From F1-120-MAGs118 sp013360535 (GTDB lineage: Bacteria; Planctomycetota; UBA1135; GCA-002686595), in NCBI GenBank assembly GCA_026647215.1, contig JAPKHC010000073.1:1-14764 (forward strand): a stretch of 14,764 nt of DNA, read 5' to 3'. Positions 1-7,395 of the stretch are shown here, in pieces. Position 1 is the stretch's first letter, and every line of letters begins with the position of its first letter. The position numbers were made by a program, and so were the translations under genes. The notes beneath the pieces are model-generated. The model saw only the letters and a list, made by a program, of their open reading frames with translations. It did no database searches and was not told where the DNA came from.

Positions 1-154
1 TCGTCGGCGTCGTCGACTTCGCGTAGCCGTAGCACGACAGGTGGTCCGCGCGGGTCGTGTCGAGCAGCACGATCAGCACGTTCGGCTTCGGCGCCGCGGG
101 CGAGCAGCTGCCCAGGCCCAGCGCGAGCAGCGCGAGGATCGTCGGACGCACCAT
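1..154 (-). CDS. Sulfatase family lipoprotein, N-terminal fragment
   Basis: Only the first 51 codons are inside the window; the gene continues past the left edge. The N-terminus is a short hydrophobic signal ending in the lipobox L-G-S-C (Cys17), so export and lipid anchoring are expected. After a Pro/Ala linker comes PNVLIVLLDTTRADHLSCYG (residues 24-43), the hallmark first strand and loop of the alkaline-phosphatase-superfamily sulfatases, in which Asp32 would be one of the metal ligands. The formylglycine motif CxPxR lies downstream, outside the window, so activity and substrate cannot be judged. Sulfatases hydrolyse sulfate esters of polysaccharides or sulfolipids, and planctomycetes carry many. 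The ATG at 154 is chosen because it places the signal peptide correctly; I see no clear Shine-Dalgarno. It diverges from the glycosyltransferase gene with 73 bp between the starts. A phosphoglycerol transferase or phosphodiesterase of the same superfamily is the main alternative. Confidence 0.85.
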   Translation of the reverse strand, partial: MVRPTILALLALGLGSCSPAAPKPNVLIVLLDTTRADHLSCYGYAKSTTPT

Positions 155-227
155 GGTCGGCCACGAAGTATAGGCGAGCCGCTCGTGCGTGGCCCGTCGC
201 TCCCCCACTTCGTAGGCTCTGCGCGCC
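155..227. other. Divergent intergenic region, sulfatase / glycosyltransferase
   Basis: This 73-bp spacer separates two divergent starts and must hold the promoters of both genes. It contains ACGAAGT (163-169) and its inverted copy ACTTCGT (207-213), 37 bp apart, and a small CGAG/CTCG inverted repeat around 175-184. No convincing -35/-10 pair is visible on either strand. Confidence 0.4.
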
Positions 228-1508
228 GTGACCGACGCCCCCGCCCGAACGCCCGCGAGCCGCTTGCGCGCGCTGCTGCTGGCCGCGCTCGTGTTCGCGC
301 TCGCGCTCGGGCTCGCGTTCGGCACTCGCGACCGGCGCCACGACGGCAAGCTCGGCAGCGACGAGCCGGAGTGGCTCGCGATCTCGATCCTGCACTGGCA
401 GCAGTTCGCGAAGGGCGCACCACCCGCCGGCGCCGAGCTCGACGCGCCGGAGACGCGCAGCCCGAACGAATGGGCGCAGGGCGTTCAGCGCACGACGTTC
501 GGCTACATGAACCCGTGCCTGCCCAAGCTCGTCTGGGGTGGCCTGCTCGTCGCCGCCGGACACGAGAGCGCGTCTCCGCTCGCGTTCCAGGTTTTCCACC
601 GCGCGACGCCCGAGCGTGGGCGCGCCGCGCAAGCCGAGCTGCTGCCGGCCGAGCCCCTCGCGCGCCGCGTCGTGCTCGTGCTCTCCGCGCTCTCCGCCAC
701 GCTGCTGTTCTTCTGCGCGCGCTCGCTCGTCGCCGGTCGCGCCGGTCTCGTCGCGGGTCTCGCCGCCTTCGCCGCGTGGTTCGCGACCCCGCTCGTGCAC
801 TCCACGGAAAGCTACCTGCGGACCGACCACTTCATGCTGCCCTTCTGCCTCGCCGGGCTCCTCGTCGCGCTGCAACGCGCGCGCGCCACGCTCGGCTGGG
901 GCGTCCTGCTCGGGCTGTGCTGCGGCCTCGCGGTCTCGTCGAAGCTCAACGGCGGCCTCCTGTGCGTCGCGACGGCGCTGTGGGCCCTGCTCGCGGTGCT
1001 GCGCGAGCCCACCCAGTGGAAACGAGCGCTCGTCGCGCTCCTCGTCGCCGCCGCGCTCACGCTCACGCTCTTCTACGCGCTGAATCCCCGGCTGTGGGGC
1101 GAACCCGTCGATGGCGTGCGCGACATCCTCGCGCGCTGGGACAAGCTGCTGGCCTACTTCCAGGACGAGCTCGCGCCGCGTACCGGCGTCGCCGTCGCGC
1201 GCGCGCTCCCCGAACGCCTCACGCTGTTCGCGCGCACGCTCGGTGGCGGTTCCTTCGTGGCGAGCTTCGCCGGCGTCGCCCTCGCGCTCCTTGGCCTCGT
1301 CCTGCTCGGCCTGCGCGCCTTCCGCGGCTGCCGCCACGCGCGTGCGCTGCTCGTGTTCGCGCTGGTGTTCGTCACCGGCACCGTCGCGTGGCTGCCGCTC
1401 GACTGGGAGCGTTTCTACCTGACGGCGACACCGGCGCTCGTGCTGCTCGAGGCCGCGCCCTTCGCCTACGCGGCCGAGCGCTGGCTGCGCCGCTCCCCGG
1501 CGACCTGA
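228..1508 (+). CDS. Multi-pass membrane glycosyltransferase, GT-C / ArnT-PMT (GT39-like) family
   Basis: The 426-residue protein has about 10-11 hydrophobic segments (roughly 12-31, 97-111, 145-163, 170-187, 203-216, 222-240, 242-257, 265-284, 343-363, 373-391, 399-416). The first periplasmic loop carries an acidic pair, GSDEPEW (Asp45-Glu46), placed like the catalytic acidic residues of GT-C enzymes (PMT, ArnT, OST). A second conserved-looking stretch, YLRTDHFMLPF (196-206), precedes a transmembrane helix as in the family. Such enzymes use a polyprenyl-phosphate sugar and glycosylate lipids or proteins on the outer face of the membrane; the acceptor cannot be read from sequence. The start is GTG, preferred because it leaves a short charged N-region before the first helix; no strong ribosome-binding site is seen. 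It diverges from the sulfatase and ends with a stop directly abutting the stop of the facing lipoprotein gene. Confidence is good for the fold class, low for substrate. Confidence 0.72.
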   Translation: MTDAPARTPASRLRALLLAALVFALALGLAFGTRDRRHDGKLGSDEPEWLAISILHWQQFAKGAPPAGAELDAPETRSPNEWAQGVQRTTFGYMNPCLPKLVWGGLLVAAGHESASPLAFQVFHRATPERGRAAQAELLPAEPLARRVVLVLSALSATLLFFCARSLVAGRAGLVAGLAAFAAWFATPLVHSTESYLRTDHFMLPFCLAGLLVALQRARATLGWGVLLGLCCGLAVSSKLNGGLLCVATALWALLAVLREPTQWKRALVALLVAAALTLTLFYALNPRLWGEPVDGVRDILARWDKLLAYFQDELAPRTGVAVARALPERLTLFARTLGGGSFVASFAGVALALLGLVLLGLRAFRGCRHARALLVFALVFVTGTVAWLPLDWERFYLTATPALVLLEAAPFAYAAERWLRRSPAT

Positions 1509-4115
1509 TCAGCGCACCGGCGCGCGCACGGCGAGCCCGGAGACAGAACCCGCAACGCTCGCGCTTCCGACCTGCACGAAGCCGACGCCGGCCGTGAAGT
1601 CGACCACCCGCACGCTGCCCCCGGCGAGCGCGACGTGCAGCCGGTTCGAGCCCGGAACACGCTCGAGCCGCGTCGGCGCCGCGCCCGCGAGCGCGAGCCC
1701 CGTGTCGGTCAGTGCACCGGTCGTGCGGTCGATCGCGTACGCGCGCAGCGTGCCGCCGACGCCGCCGACGATCAGGTGCTCGCCCGTCTCGTCGAAGGCG
1801 ATGACCGTCGCTCCGGCGAGCGCGTTGAAGCTCGCCGGGAGCAGGTTCGGAACGCCCGCGATCGAGTCGAGTTCCTGCACCACGACGGTCGCGGCCTGCT
1901 CGATCCACGCGATCTGCGTGCCGCTTCCGTCGATCACGACCGAGCGCGGGCTCGCACCGGTCAAGGCGTTGGTCCACGGCACCGGCTCGCCGGTCGGCGG
2001 ATCGATCGCGAAGATCGCGATCTCGTCGGTGTCCTCGCTCGCCACGAACAGGAACGTGCCCGCCGGGTGGAACGCGATGGAGCGCGGTCCGTCGCCGATC
2101 GGCTGTGCCGACTGCAGCGTGAGCCCGCCATCGGAGAGATCGAGCGTCCACGCCCGCAGCGTCGCCGGCACGTCGTCGACGAGCTCGTACAGGAAACGTC
2201 CCGAGGGATCGATCGCGAGCGTGTCGGAGCCCGCGCCGGCCGTGCCCTCGAGCGTCACCGCGAGCGCCCCGTCGGGCTGGATCGCCGCAACTCCGATCGA
2301 ACGATCGGGACTCGCGTAGTAGGCGACCGGGATCCACGGGTGCGCGGCGACCGAAGTCGTGGCCGTGCTGCCCGGTGCGCCCACCGTCGGGGCGAGCGCC
2401 GTGAGCGTGCCGTTCGCCGCGATCGCGAGCGCGTTCGGAGCGCCGCTCGCCGCGACGTACAGCTGTTCGGGCACACGACGGGGCGCGACGACTCCCGGAG
2501 CGAAGGCGATCGCGCGACTGAGCGTGCGACCGACCGTGCGCGCGACCCCGGATGGCGCGAGCGAGCCGTCGGGCAGCGCGTCGAACGCGAGCCAGCCGTG
2601 CCCTTCGACGAGCGCGTGCACGCGCTCTCCATCGGGCGTCGGCACGAAGCGCGACACGGACCGCAGCGTGGCGACGGTCCCGCTCCCGATCGGCGCGAGG
2701 GCCCCGCTCGGCGTCAGCTCGAACGAGTCGATTCCTTCGGCGAACTCGGCACCTGCGTGCACGAACGGCGTGCGCGGCGGGATGCAGACGACGCTCGGGT
2801 TCCGCCCGCCCGGAAGGAGCACCGGACCGCCGGCGACCGCCGCGAGCGCTCCGCTCGAAGGATGGATCGAGTAGGTGACGAGCCCCTGCGCGGCGTCGGC
2901 GCACACGAGGTAGTCGGACAGGGCCGAGACCGCGAGCGCGTTCGGCGCGCCGCCGGTCGCGAGGTCGAGCCCGCGCACGGGCGCACCGGTGACCGGGTCG
3001 AGCGTGTAGCTCGCGATCTCGCCGTCGAAGGCGCCCGCGACGTAGGCGAAACGACCCGAGGGCGCGAGCGCGAGCGCGACCGGCTCCGCAGGCACGGCGA
3101 CGCCGAGGCCGACCTCCGTGAGCGCACCCGTCTGCGGATCGATTGACCAGGCGCGCAGCAGCGGCTCCGACGTCACGCCGTACACGAAACGCGAGTCGGG
3201 GGACACCGCCAGCGCGAGGCTCACGCCCGGCCCGCAGCCGGCGGCATGGCCGGTGGACTCGACCCTGCCGTCCGCGCGGCAGGCGTAGGTCACGAGCGCC
3301 GTCCGATCGCCCTCGGCGACGACGATCCAGCGTCCGTCGGGAGTCGCGCAGGCCTCGCTCGCGGCCGTGTCCAGCGAGAGCGCGTGTTCGGTGGGCTCGA
3401 GGCCGCCAAACGCATCGGCGAGGTACGTGGAGAGTACGGGCTCGCCGTCCTGCAGCACGAGCGCCAGCGCCGCTTGCGGCAGGCCGACGTCGAGGGTCAG
3501 CGCGACGTCGAGGAACGCGCCCGAACAGTGCGAGGCCCGCACGGTGATCGCGCTGCTCGCGCCGAGTGCACCCTCCGTCGGTGCGCCAACCAGCGCTCCC
3601 GTCGAGCTGTCGAGCGCGAGCCCAGCCGGCAGCGAACCTGCCTGCACGGCCCAGGTGGTCGCGGTGCCCGCGCTGAGGCTCGGTGCGTAGCTCGACTGCA
3701 CGCCCACTGCGAACGCGAGCGTGCTCGCGGGGTAACTGAGCCCAGCCGGCGTCGTGTCGAGCACCTCGAGCACGACCGTCGCCTGCGCGGAGCCGCCGGA
3801 GTTCGAGGCCGTGACCGTGTAGCTCGCCGGCGCCGCCGCTTCCGTCGGAGTGCCGGAGATCACGCCCGTCGTCGGATGCAGCGTGAGGCCCGCGGGCAGG
3901 CTCGGGAACACCGTGAACGAGGTCGGAGTGCCGCCGACGACCGTCGGGATGTTCGCGCTCGCCGCGGCGCACTCGGAGAGCACGACGTTCGGGTTCGCGT
4001 AGGAGAGCCCGGTCGGCGGCGGGGCCGAGCCTCCGCCGCCGCCTCCCCCGCCACAGGCTCCGACGCCCGCCACGAGGGCGAGGACGACGCCAGAACGGAT
4101 CGAGCGCGGCTTCAT
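1509..4115 (-). CDS. Lipoprotein with two putative Ig (He_PIG-like) domains and 14 lactonase/YVTN-type propeller blades
   Basis: This 868-residue protein has a signal peptide with lipobox VGAC (Cys21) followed by an eight-glycine run and a Pro linker, a typical tether for a surface or periplasmic lipoprotein. Residues about 36-120 and 125-210 are two Ig-like modules with the signature SLPAGL-x3-TG-x-I/L-x-G-x-PTE (72-92; 161-181). From about residue 216 to the end I count 14 blade-like repeats, most with D-P-x-T-G-A-L or D-G-x-L turns near residues 223, 283, 329, 376, 421, 470, 516, 568, 615, 663, 708, 753, 799 and 842. Spacing is mostly 43-52 residues, so two seven-bladed propellers are likely. 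Relatives include 6-phosphogluconolactonase-like (Lactonase, YncE) proteins, but enzymatic activity should not be assumed; a binding or scaffold role is as likely. A 161-bp gap containing a hairpin separates it from the upstream operon, so it is probably transcribed on its own. The start is ATG; the ribosome site is weak. Confidence 0.8.
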   Translation of the reverse strand: MKPRSIRSGVVLALVAGVGACGGGGGGGGSAPPPTGLSYANPNVVLSECAAASANIPTVVGGTPTSFTVFPSLPAGLTLHPTTGVISGTPTEAAAPASYTVTASNSGGSAQATVVLEVLDTTPAGLSYPASTLAFAVGVQSSYAPSLSAGTATTWAVQAGSLPAGLALDSSTGALVGAPTEGALGASSAITVRASHCSGAFLDVALTLDVGLPQAALALVLQDGEPVLSTYLADAFGGLEPTEHALSLDTAASEACATPDGRWIVVAEGDRTALVTYACRADGRVESTGHAAGCGPGVSLALAVSPDSRFVYGVTSEPLLRAWSIDPQTGALTEVGLGVAVPAEPVALALAPSGRFAYVAGAFDGEIASYTLDPVTGAPVRGLDLATGGAPNALAVSALSDYLVCADAAQGLVTYSIHPSSGALAAVAGGPVLLPGGRNPSVVCIPPRTPFVHAGAEFAEGIDSFELTPSGALAPIGSGTVATLRSVSRFVPTPDGERVHALVEGHGWLAFDALPDGSLAPSGVARTVGRTLSRAIAFAPGVVAPRRVPEQLYVAASGAPNALAIAANGTLTALAPTVGAPGSTATTSVAAHPWIPVAYYASPDRSIGVAAIQPDGALAVTLEGTAGAGSDTLAIDPSGRFLYELVDDVPATLRAWTLDLSDGGLTLQSAQPIGDGPRSIAFHPAGTFLFVASEDTDEIAIFAIDPPTGEPVPWTNALTGASPRSVVIDGSGTQIAWIEQAATVVVQELDSIAGVPNLLPASFNALAGATVIAFDETGEHLIVGGVGGTLRAYAIDRTTGALTDTGLALAGAAPTRLERVPGSNRLHVALAGGSVRVVDFTAGVGFVQVGSASVAGSVSGLAVRAPVR

Positions 4116-4211
4116 GCGGTTCGCGAGGCCATCCTAGGCCCGGGCCCTCCCCGGAATCGACCCACCACCCCGCGCGCTTGAGGGCAAGCCGCCGCTCCAG
4201 CGCTCCCCGAA
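4116..4211. other. Intergenic leader of the lipoprotein gene
   Basis: About 96 bp lie between the operon-ending hairpin and the lipoprotein start, and the promoter of that gene is expected here. The minus-strand hexamer TAGGAT near 4131-4136 is only a weak -10 match, with no good -35 at 16-18 bp. A 10-bp GGCCCGGGCC palindrome lies just beside it. Nothing stronger is visible. Confidence 0.3.
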
Positions 4212-4254
4212 CGCCGCAGGGCGCCCCGACCGTCGGCCGGGGCGCCCTGCGGCG
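4212..4254 (-). terminator. Perfect 17-bp hairpin, probable operon terminator
   Basis: CGCCGCAGGGCGCCCCG (4212-4228) is exactly complementary to 4238-4254, with a 9-nt loop (4229-4237). It sits 22 bp after the TAG stop of the isopropylmalate-dehydrogenase-type gene, the last gene of the minus-strand operon. On the minus strand it is followed only by TTCGGGG, not a U-tract, so it is either a non-canonical intrinsic terminator or a 3'-end stabilising structure. Confidence 0.65.
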
Positions 4255-4276
4255 AAGAAAATCCAGCCGGCCAGCC

Positions 4277-5347
4277 CTAGACGCGCGTCGAAGCGCGCGC
4301 GCGCAGCTCGGCGCAGACCATGTCGCCGACTTCCGGCGTCGCGTGGGCGCCGGTGTGCACGCCCTTGAGGCGGCGCGAGCGCAGCAGGTCGGCCACGATG
4401 CTCTCGATGTCCTGCGAAGCCTGCTTCTGCCCGAGGTAGTCGAGCATCATCGCGCCCGCGAGGATCGCCGCGACCGGGCTCGACACGTTCTTGCCGGCGT
4501 ACTTGGGCGCCGAGCCGTGGATCGGCTCGAACAGCGACACGTGGCCGGGGTTCAGGTTGCCCGAGGCCGCGATGCCCATGCCGCCCTGCACCATCGCGCC
4601 GAGGTCGGTGATGATGTCGCCGAACAGGTTGGTCGTGACGGCGACGTCGAACCACTCGGGGTTCTTCACCATCCACATGCAGGCCGCGTCGATGTAGGCG
4701 TGGTCGGTCTTGACGTCGGGGTACTCCTTGGCGACCTCGGCGAACGTGCGCGTCCACAGGTCCTGCGCGCGGACCGCGTTGGCCTTGTCGATCAGCGTGA
4801 GCTGGCGGCGCGGGCGCAGGCGCGCGAGCTCGAAGCCGTAGCGGATGACGCGCTCGACGCCGTGGCGCGTGTAGACCATCGTCTGCACGGCGACTTCGGT
4901 GTCGTGGCCCTTGTGCGTGAAGCCGTGGGAGCCCGAGTAGGCGTCCTCGGTGTTCTCGCGCACGATGATCATGTCGACGTCCTCGGGCTTCTTGTCCTTG
5001 AGCGGGCAGAGCGCGGCGTCGTAGAGCTTGATCGGGCGCAGGTTGACGAACAGGTCGAGGTCGAAGCGGCACTTGGCGATGATGCCGTACTCGATCAGGC
5101 CGACGGGCACGCGCGGGTCGCCGATCGCGCCGAGGTAGATCGCCTGCTTCTGCTTGACCTCGCTGAAGGCGGCGTCGGGGAAGATCTCCTTCGTCGCGAG
5201 GTAGTGCTCGGTCCCGAAGGGGTACTCCGTGCGGCGCACGCGGAAGCCGTAGATCTCGCCCGCGGCGTCGACGACCTTCAGCGCCTCGCGGGTGACCTCG
5301 GGGCCGATGCCGTCGCCGGCGATGACTGCGATGTCGAGTTCGGTCAT
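4277..5347 (-). CDS. leuB: Isocitrate/isopropylmalate dehydrogenase family, probably 3-isopropylmalate dehydrogenase
   Basis: The 356-residue protein is full length for the beta-decarboxylating dehydrogenase family. Visible motifs are GDGIGPEV (11-18), VNLRPIKLY (101-109), VRENTED (129-135), the catalytic-lysine segment DKANAV (187-192), the metal-binding NLFGDIITDLG (240-250, Asp244/Asp248) and EPIHGSAPKYAGK (274-286). The substrate helix reads E86-x-G-I-I, matching the E-x-G-L-L of Thermus LeuB rather than the S-x-N of isocitrate dehydrogenase, which favours isopropylmalate. The RENTE segment and CRFD region also resemble tartrate dehydrogenases. At the cofactor site it has Lys282-Tyr283, the pair that contacts the NADP phosphate in E. 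coli isocitrate dehydrogenase, where classical LeuB has Asp-Ile. It follows the aconitase-type gene by 38 bp, the usual pathway partner, and is the last operon gene. The ATG at 5347 has AGGA nine bases upstream. An in-frame open stretch continues to 6304 but overlaps the upstream gene and is not coding. The family is certain, the exact substrate is not. Confidence 0.82.
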   Translation of the reverse strand: MTELDIAVIAGDGIGPEVTREALKVVDAAGEIYGFRVRRTEYPFGTEHYLATKEIFPDAAFSEVKQKQAIYLGAIGDPRVPVGLIEYGIIAKCRFDLDLFVNLRPIKLYDAALCPLKDKKPEDVDMIIVRENTEDAYSGSHGFTHKGHDTEVAVQTMVYTRHGVERVIRYGFELARLRPRRQLTLIDKANAVRAQDLWTRTFAEVAKEYPDVKTDHAYIDAACMWMVKNPEWFDVAVTTNLFGDIITDLGAMVQGGMGIAASGNLNPGHVSLFEPIHGSAPKYAGKNVSSPVAAILAGAMMLDYLGQKQASQDIESIVADLLRSRRLKGVHTGAHATPEVGDMVCAELRARASTRV

Positions 5348-5385
5348 GGGTGCGGGATCCTGTTGCTGGCGGACCTTGGGAGTCT

Positions 5386-7392
5386 CTAACGGGCCTTGGT
5401 GGCCTGAACCTTGAACATGCCGGGGCGCCAGGCGGAGATCCGCCCTTCGATGGCGCTGGCGGCGACGGTCAGCGGCGACGCGAGGTAGAGCTTCCCCGGG
5501 CCGCTGCGGCCGGTGAAGTTGCGGTTGATGGCGCTGACGGTGACCTGCTCGGCCGAGGCCGACACGCCGGGACCGCAGCCGATGCAGGCGCCGCAGCCGG
5601 GATTGATGACCTCGACTCCCGCCCTCTGGAAGAGCTCCATGTAGCCCTTCTTGCGCGCGTAGTCGCGGACGTCCTCGCTGCCGAACTGCAGGTACATCTT
5701 CACGCCCGGGGCGACCTTGCGGCCGGCGTCGAGCGCCTCGCGGACGACACGGGCGTACATGTCCATGTCGTGTTCCTTGCCCGCGGTGCAGGAGCCGCCG
5801 TAGGCGATGTCGATCTTGACGATCCCAAGCTCGGCGACGTTGGCGCCGTAGGTCGGGTCCGAAGGCTTGGCGACCATCGGGCGCAGCTTCGACAGGTCGA
5901 TCGGGTGCACGCCGCCGTCGTAGTGCGCCCCCGTGTCCGGGAACACGAAACGCGCCTCGATCTCGGCCTTCGACATCGACGGGCGACGGGCGGCGAGCCA
6001 CTCCAGCGTGAGCTTGTCGGCCTCGCAGATGCCGGAGCGCGCCGAGCACTCGGTCGCCATGTTGCACAAGGTCGCGCGCTCGTCCATCGAGAGCGACGCG
6101 AGGCCCGGGCCGCCGAACTCCATCACGCGGTCGAGCGTGTCCTCGCGCACCGCGAACGTGCTGAGGATGTGCAGGATCACGTCCTTCGCCGTGCAATCGT
6201 CGGCGAGCTTGCCCACGAGCTCGAAACGGATCGACTCGGGCACCTTGACGAACGTGAAGCCCGAATAGGCGAGGCCCGCGTACTCCGTCGCGCCGACGCC
6301 CCACGTGAGCGCGTTGTTGCCGCCGCCCATGCAGGTGTGGCTGTCGGTCGCCTGGATGAAGTCGCCCGGGTCGACGAAGTGCTCGCGCGCGACCTGATGG
6401 CAGATGCCGGGGCTGACGCCGTCGCGCGCGGAGTAGTCGCGCACGCCAGTGTGCTTCTGGAACTCGCGCTGCAGCCGGCGCAGCGTCTCGATCTGCGCCT
6501 CGAAGGGCTTCATGCGCGGCACGCCGGTCGCGTACAGCAGGTGGTCCTCGAACACCGCGAACTTCGCGGGGTTGGTGACCTTGTAGTTGGCGCCGTACTC
6601 CTGCTGCAGGAAGTAGTGCACCTGCGCGGTGGTGAACTCGTGGCTGTAACCGCCGTCGACGTTGACGAGGCAGGCGTCACCGGGCTTGACGCAGCTCTCG
6701 CGGTCGCCGCCGACGAGATGCGTCGCGATGACCTTCTCGGCCATCGTCATCGGGCGCGGGGCGTGCCTGGGCGGCGCGACCTTGACCGTGCCGGCCTTGT
6801 AGCGCGCGCCGAACTCGAACAGGCCACCGGCCTCGAGGATCGCGCGCGTCACGTCGTCGTACTTGGCGGTGAACTCCTCGAGCGGGATCTCCTCGCCAGC
6901 CTCGAGCCGGCGGAGCTGCTCGTAGTCGCCCATCAGCTGGCCGAGGTTGATGTTGTTGCGCGCGTGGATCGGCGCGAACGAGTGCGCGATCACGAGCCCG
7001 ATGCCCGACCACTTCTCGGCCTGCGGCGCCGTCTCGCGCGACGAGCCCGTGCCCTTGCGCTGGCCACTGACGATCGCCTCGAACTTGCCGTCCAGCAGCG
7101 CTCGCGTTCCGAACACGCGCTGGTTCGCCGGGTCCATCAGGCCCGCGTAGGCGTCGAGCGCGATGTCCTCGGGCTTGTGGCGGAAGCACACCCACGCCGG
7201 CGTCATCGCGTCGGTGTTGATGTCGTCGAGCAGCTCGGCCGACGTGACGTCGGCCATGCGCACGTCAAGCTCGCCCCGCAGCTGCGCGCGAATCTTCTCG
7301 ACGTCCTTGAACAGGTACAGCACACGTGCGGGCTTCGAAAGCCGCACCACGCGCCGTCCATCGGCGCGCACGTGGATCACCGGGTTGCCCAT
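5386..7392 (-). CDS. Single-chain aconitase-superfamily hydro-lyase (swivel domain first), isopropylmalate isomerase / homoaconitase / aconitase
   Basis: This 668-residue [4Fe-4S] dehydratase has the LeuD-like swivel domain before the large LeuC-like domain. Residues about 45-160 are the swivel, with DINTDAMTP (57-65) and the substrate-binding GTGSSRE (114-120). Residues about 215-655 are the catalytic part, with ATDSHTCMGGG (348-358) and cluster ligands Cys535 (GGSCT), Cys600 and Cys603 (PGCGAC). The substrate arginines fall in INRNFTGRSG (622-631). All key residues seem present. The order matches AcnB, but the HEAT-like AcnB N-terminus is missing, replaced by about 45 residues of unclear origin. 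The C-terminal GPGKLYLASP resembles IPM-isomerase/homoaconitase more than mitochondrial aconitase. It isomerises a 2-hydroxy to a 3-hydroxy acid via a dehydrated intermediate, feeding the dehydrogenase next door. It starts 3 bp after the thiolase 1 stop with GAAGG eight bases upstream and is surely co-translated. Substrate is not fixed by sequence. Confidence 0.82.
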   Translation of the reverse strand: MGNPVIHVRADGRRVVRLSKPARVLYLFKDVEKIRAQLRGELDVRMADVTSAELLDDINTDAMTPAWVCFRHKPEDIALDAYAGLMDPANQRVFGTRALLDGKFEAIVSGQRKGTGSSRETAPQAEKWSGIGLVIAHSFAPIHARNNINLGQLMGDYEQLRRLEAGEEIPLEEFTAKYDDVTRAILEAGGLFEFGARYKAGTVKVAPPRHAPRPMTMAEKVIATHLVGGDRESCVKPGDACLVNVDGGYSHEFTTAQVHYFLQQEYGANYKVTNPAKFAVFEDHLLYATGVPRMKPFEAQIETLRRLQREFQKHTGVRDYSARDGVSPGICHQVAREHFVDPGDFIQATDSHTCMGGGNNALTWGVGATEYAGLAYSGFTFVKVPESIRFELVGKLADDCTAKDVILHILSTFAVREDTLDRVMEFGGPGLASLSMDERATLCNMATECSARSGICEADKLTLEWLAARRPSMSKAEIEARFVFPDTGAHYDGGVHPIDLSKLRPMVAKPSDPTYGANVAELGIVKIDIAYGGSCTAGKEHDMDMYARVVREALDAGRKVAPGVKMYLQFGSEDVRDYARKKGYMELFQRAGVEVINPGCGACIGCGPGVSASAEQVTVSAINRNFTGRSGPGKLYLASPLTVAASAIEGRISAWRPGMFKVQATKAR

Positions 7393-7395
7393 GGC

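Noticed and set aside
163..213. ACGAAGT/ACTTCGT inverted repeat between the sulfatase and glycosyltransferase genes
   Set aside because: Only seven bases per arm, 37 bp apart; not distinguishable from chance as an operator.
41..1597. Plus-strand 518-codon frame over the glycosyltransferase
   Set aside because: Arg-rich shadow frame; the other frame has transmembrane segments and GT-C motifs.
1372..3972. Minus-strand 866-codon frame overlapping the lipoprotein gene
   Set aside because: Arg/Gly-rich low-complexity translation without domains; the overlapping frame has signal peptide, Ig-like and blade motifs.
5348..6304. In-frame N-terminal extension of the isopropylmalate-dehydrogenase-type gene
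   Set aside because: It would overlap the hydro-lyase gene and precede the conserved family start; its translation is Arg-rich noise.
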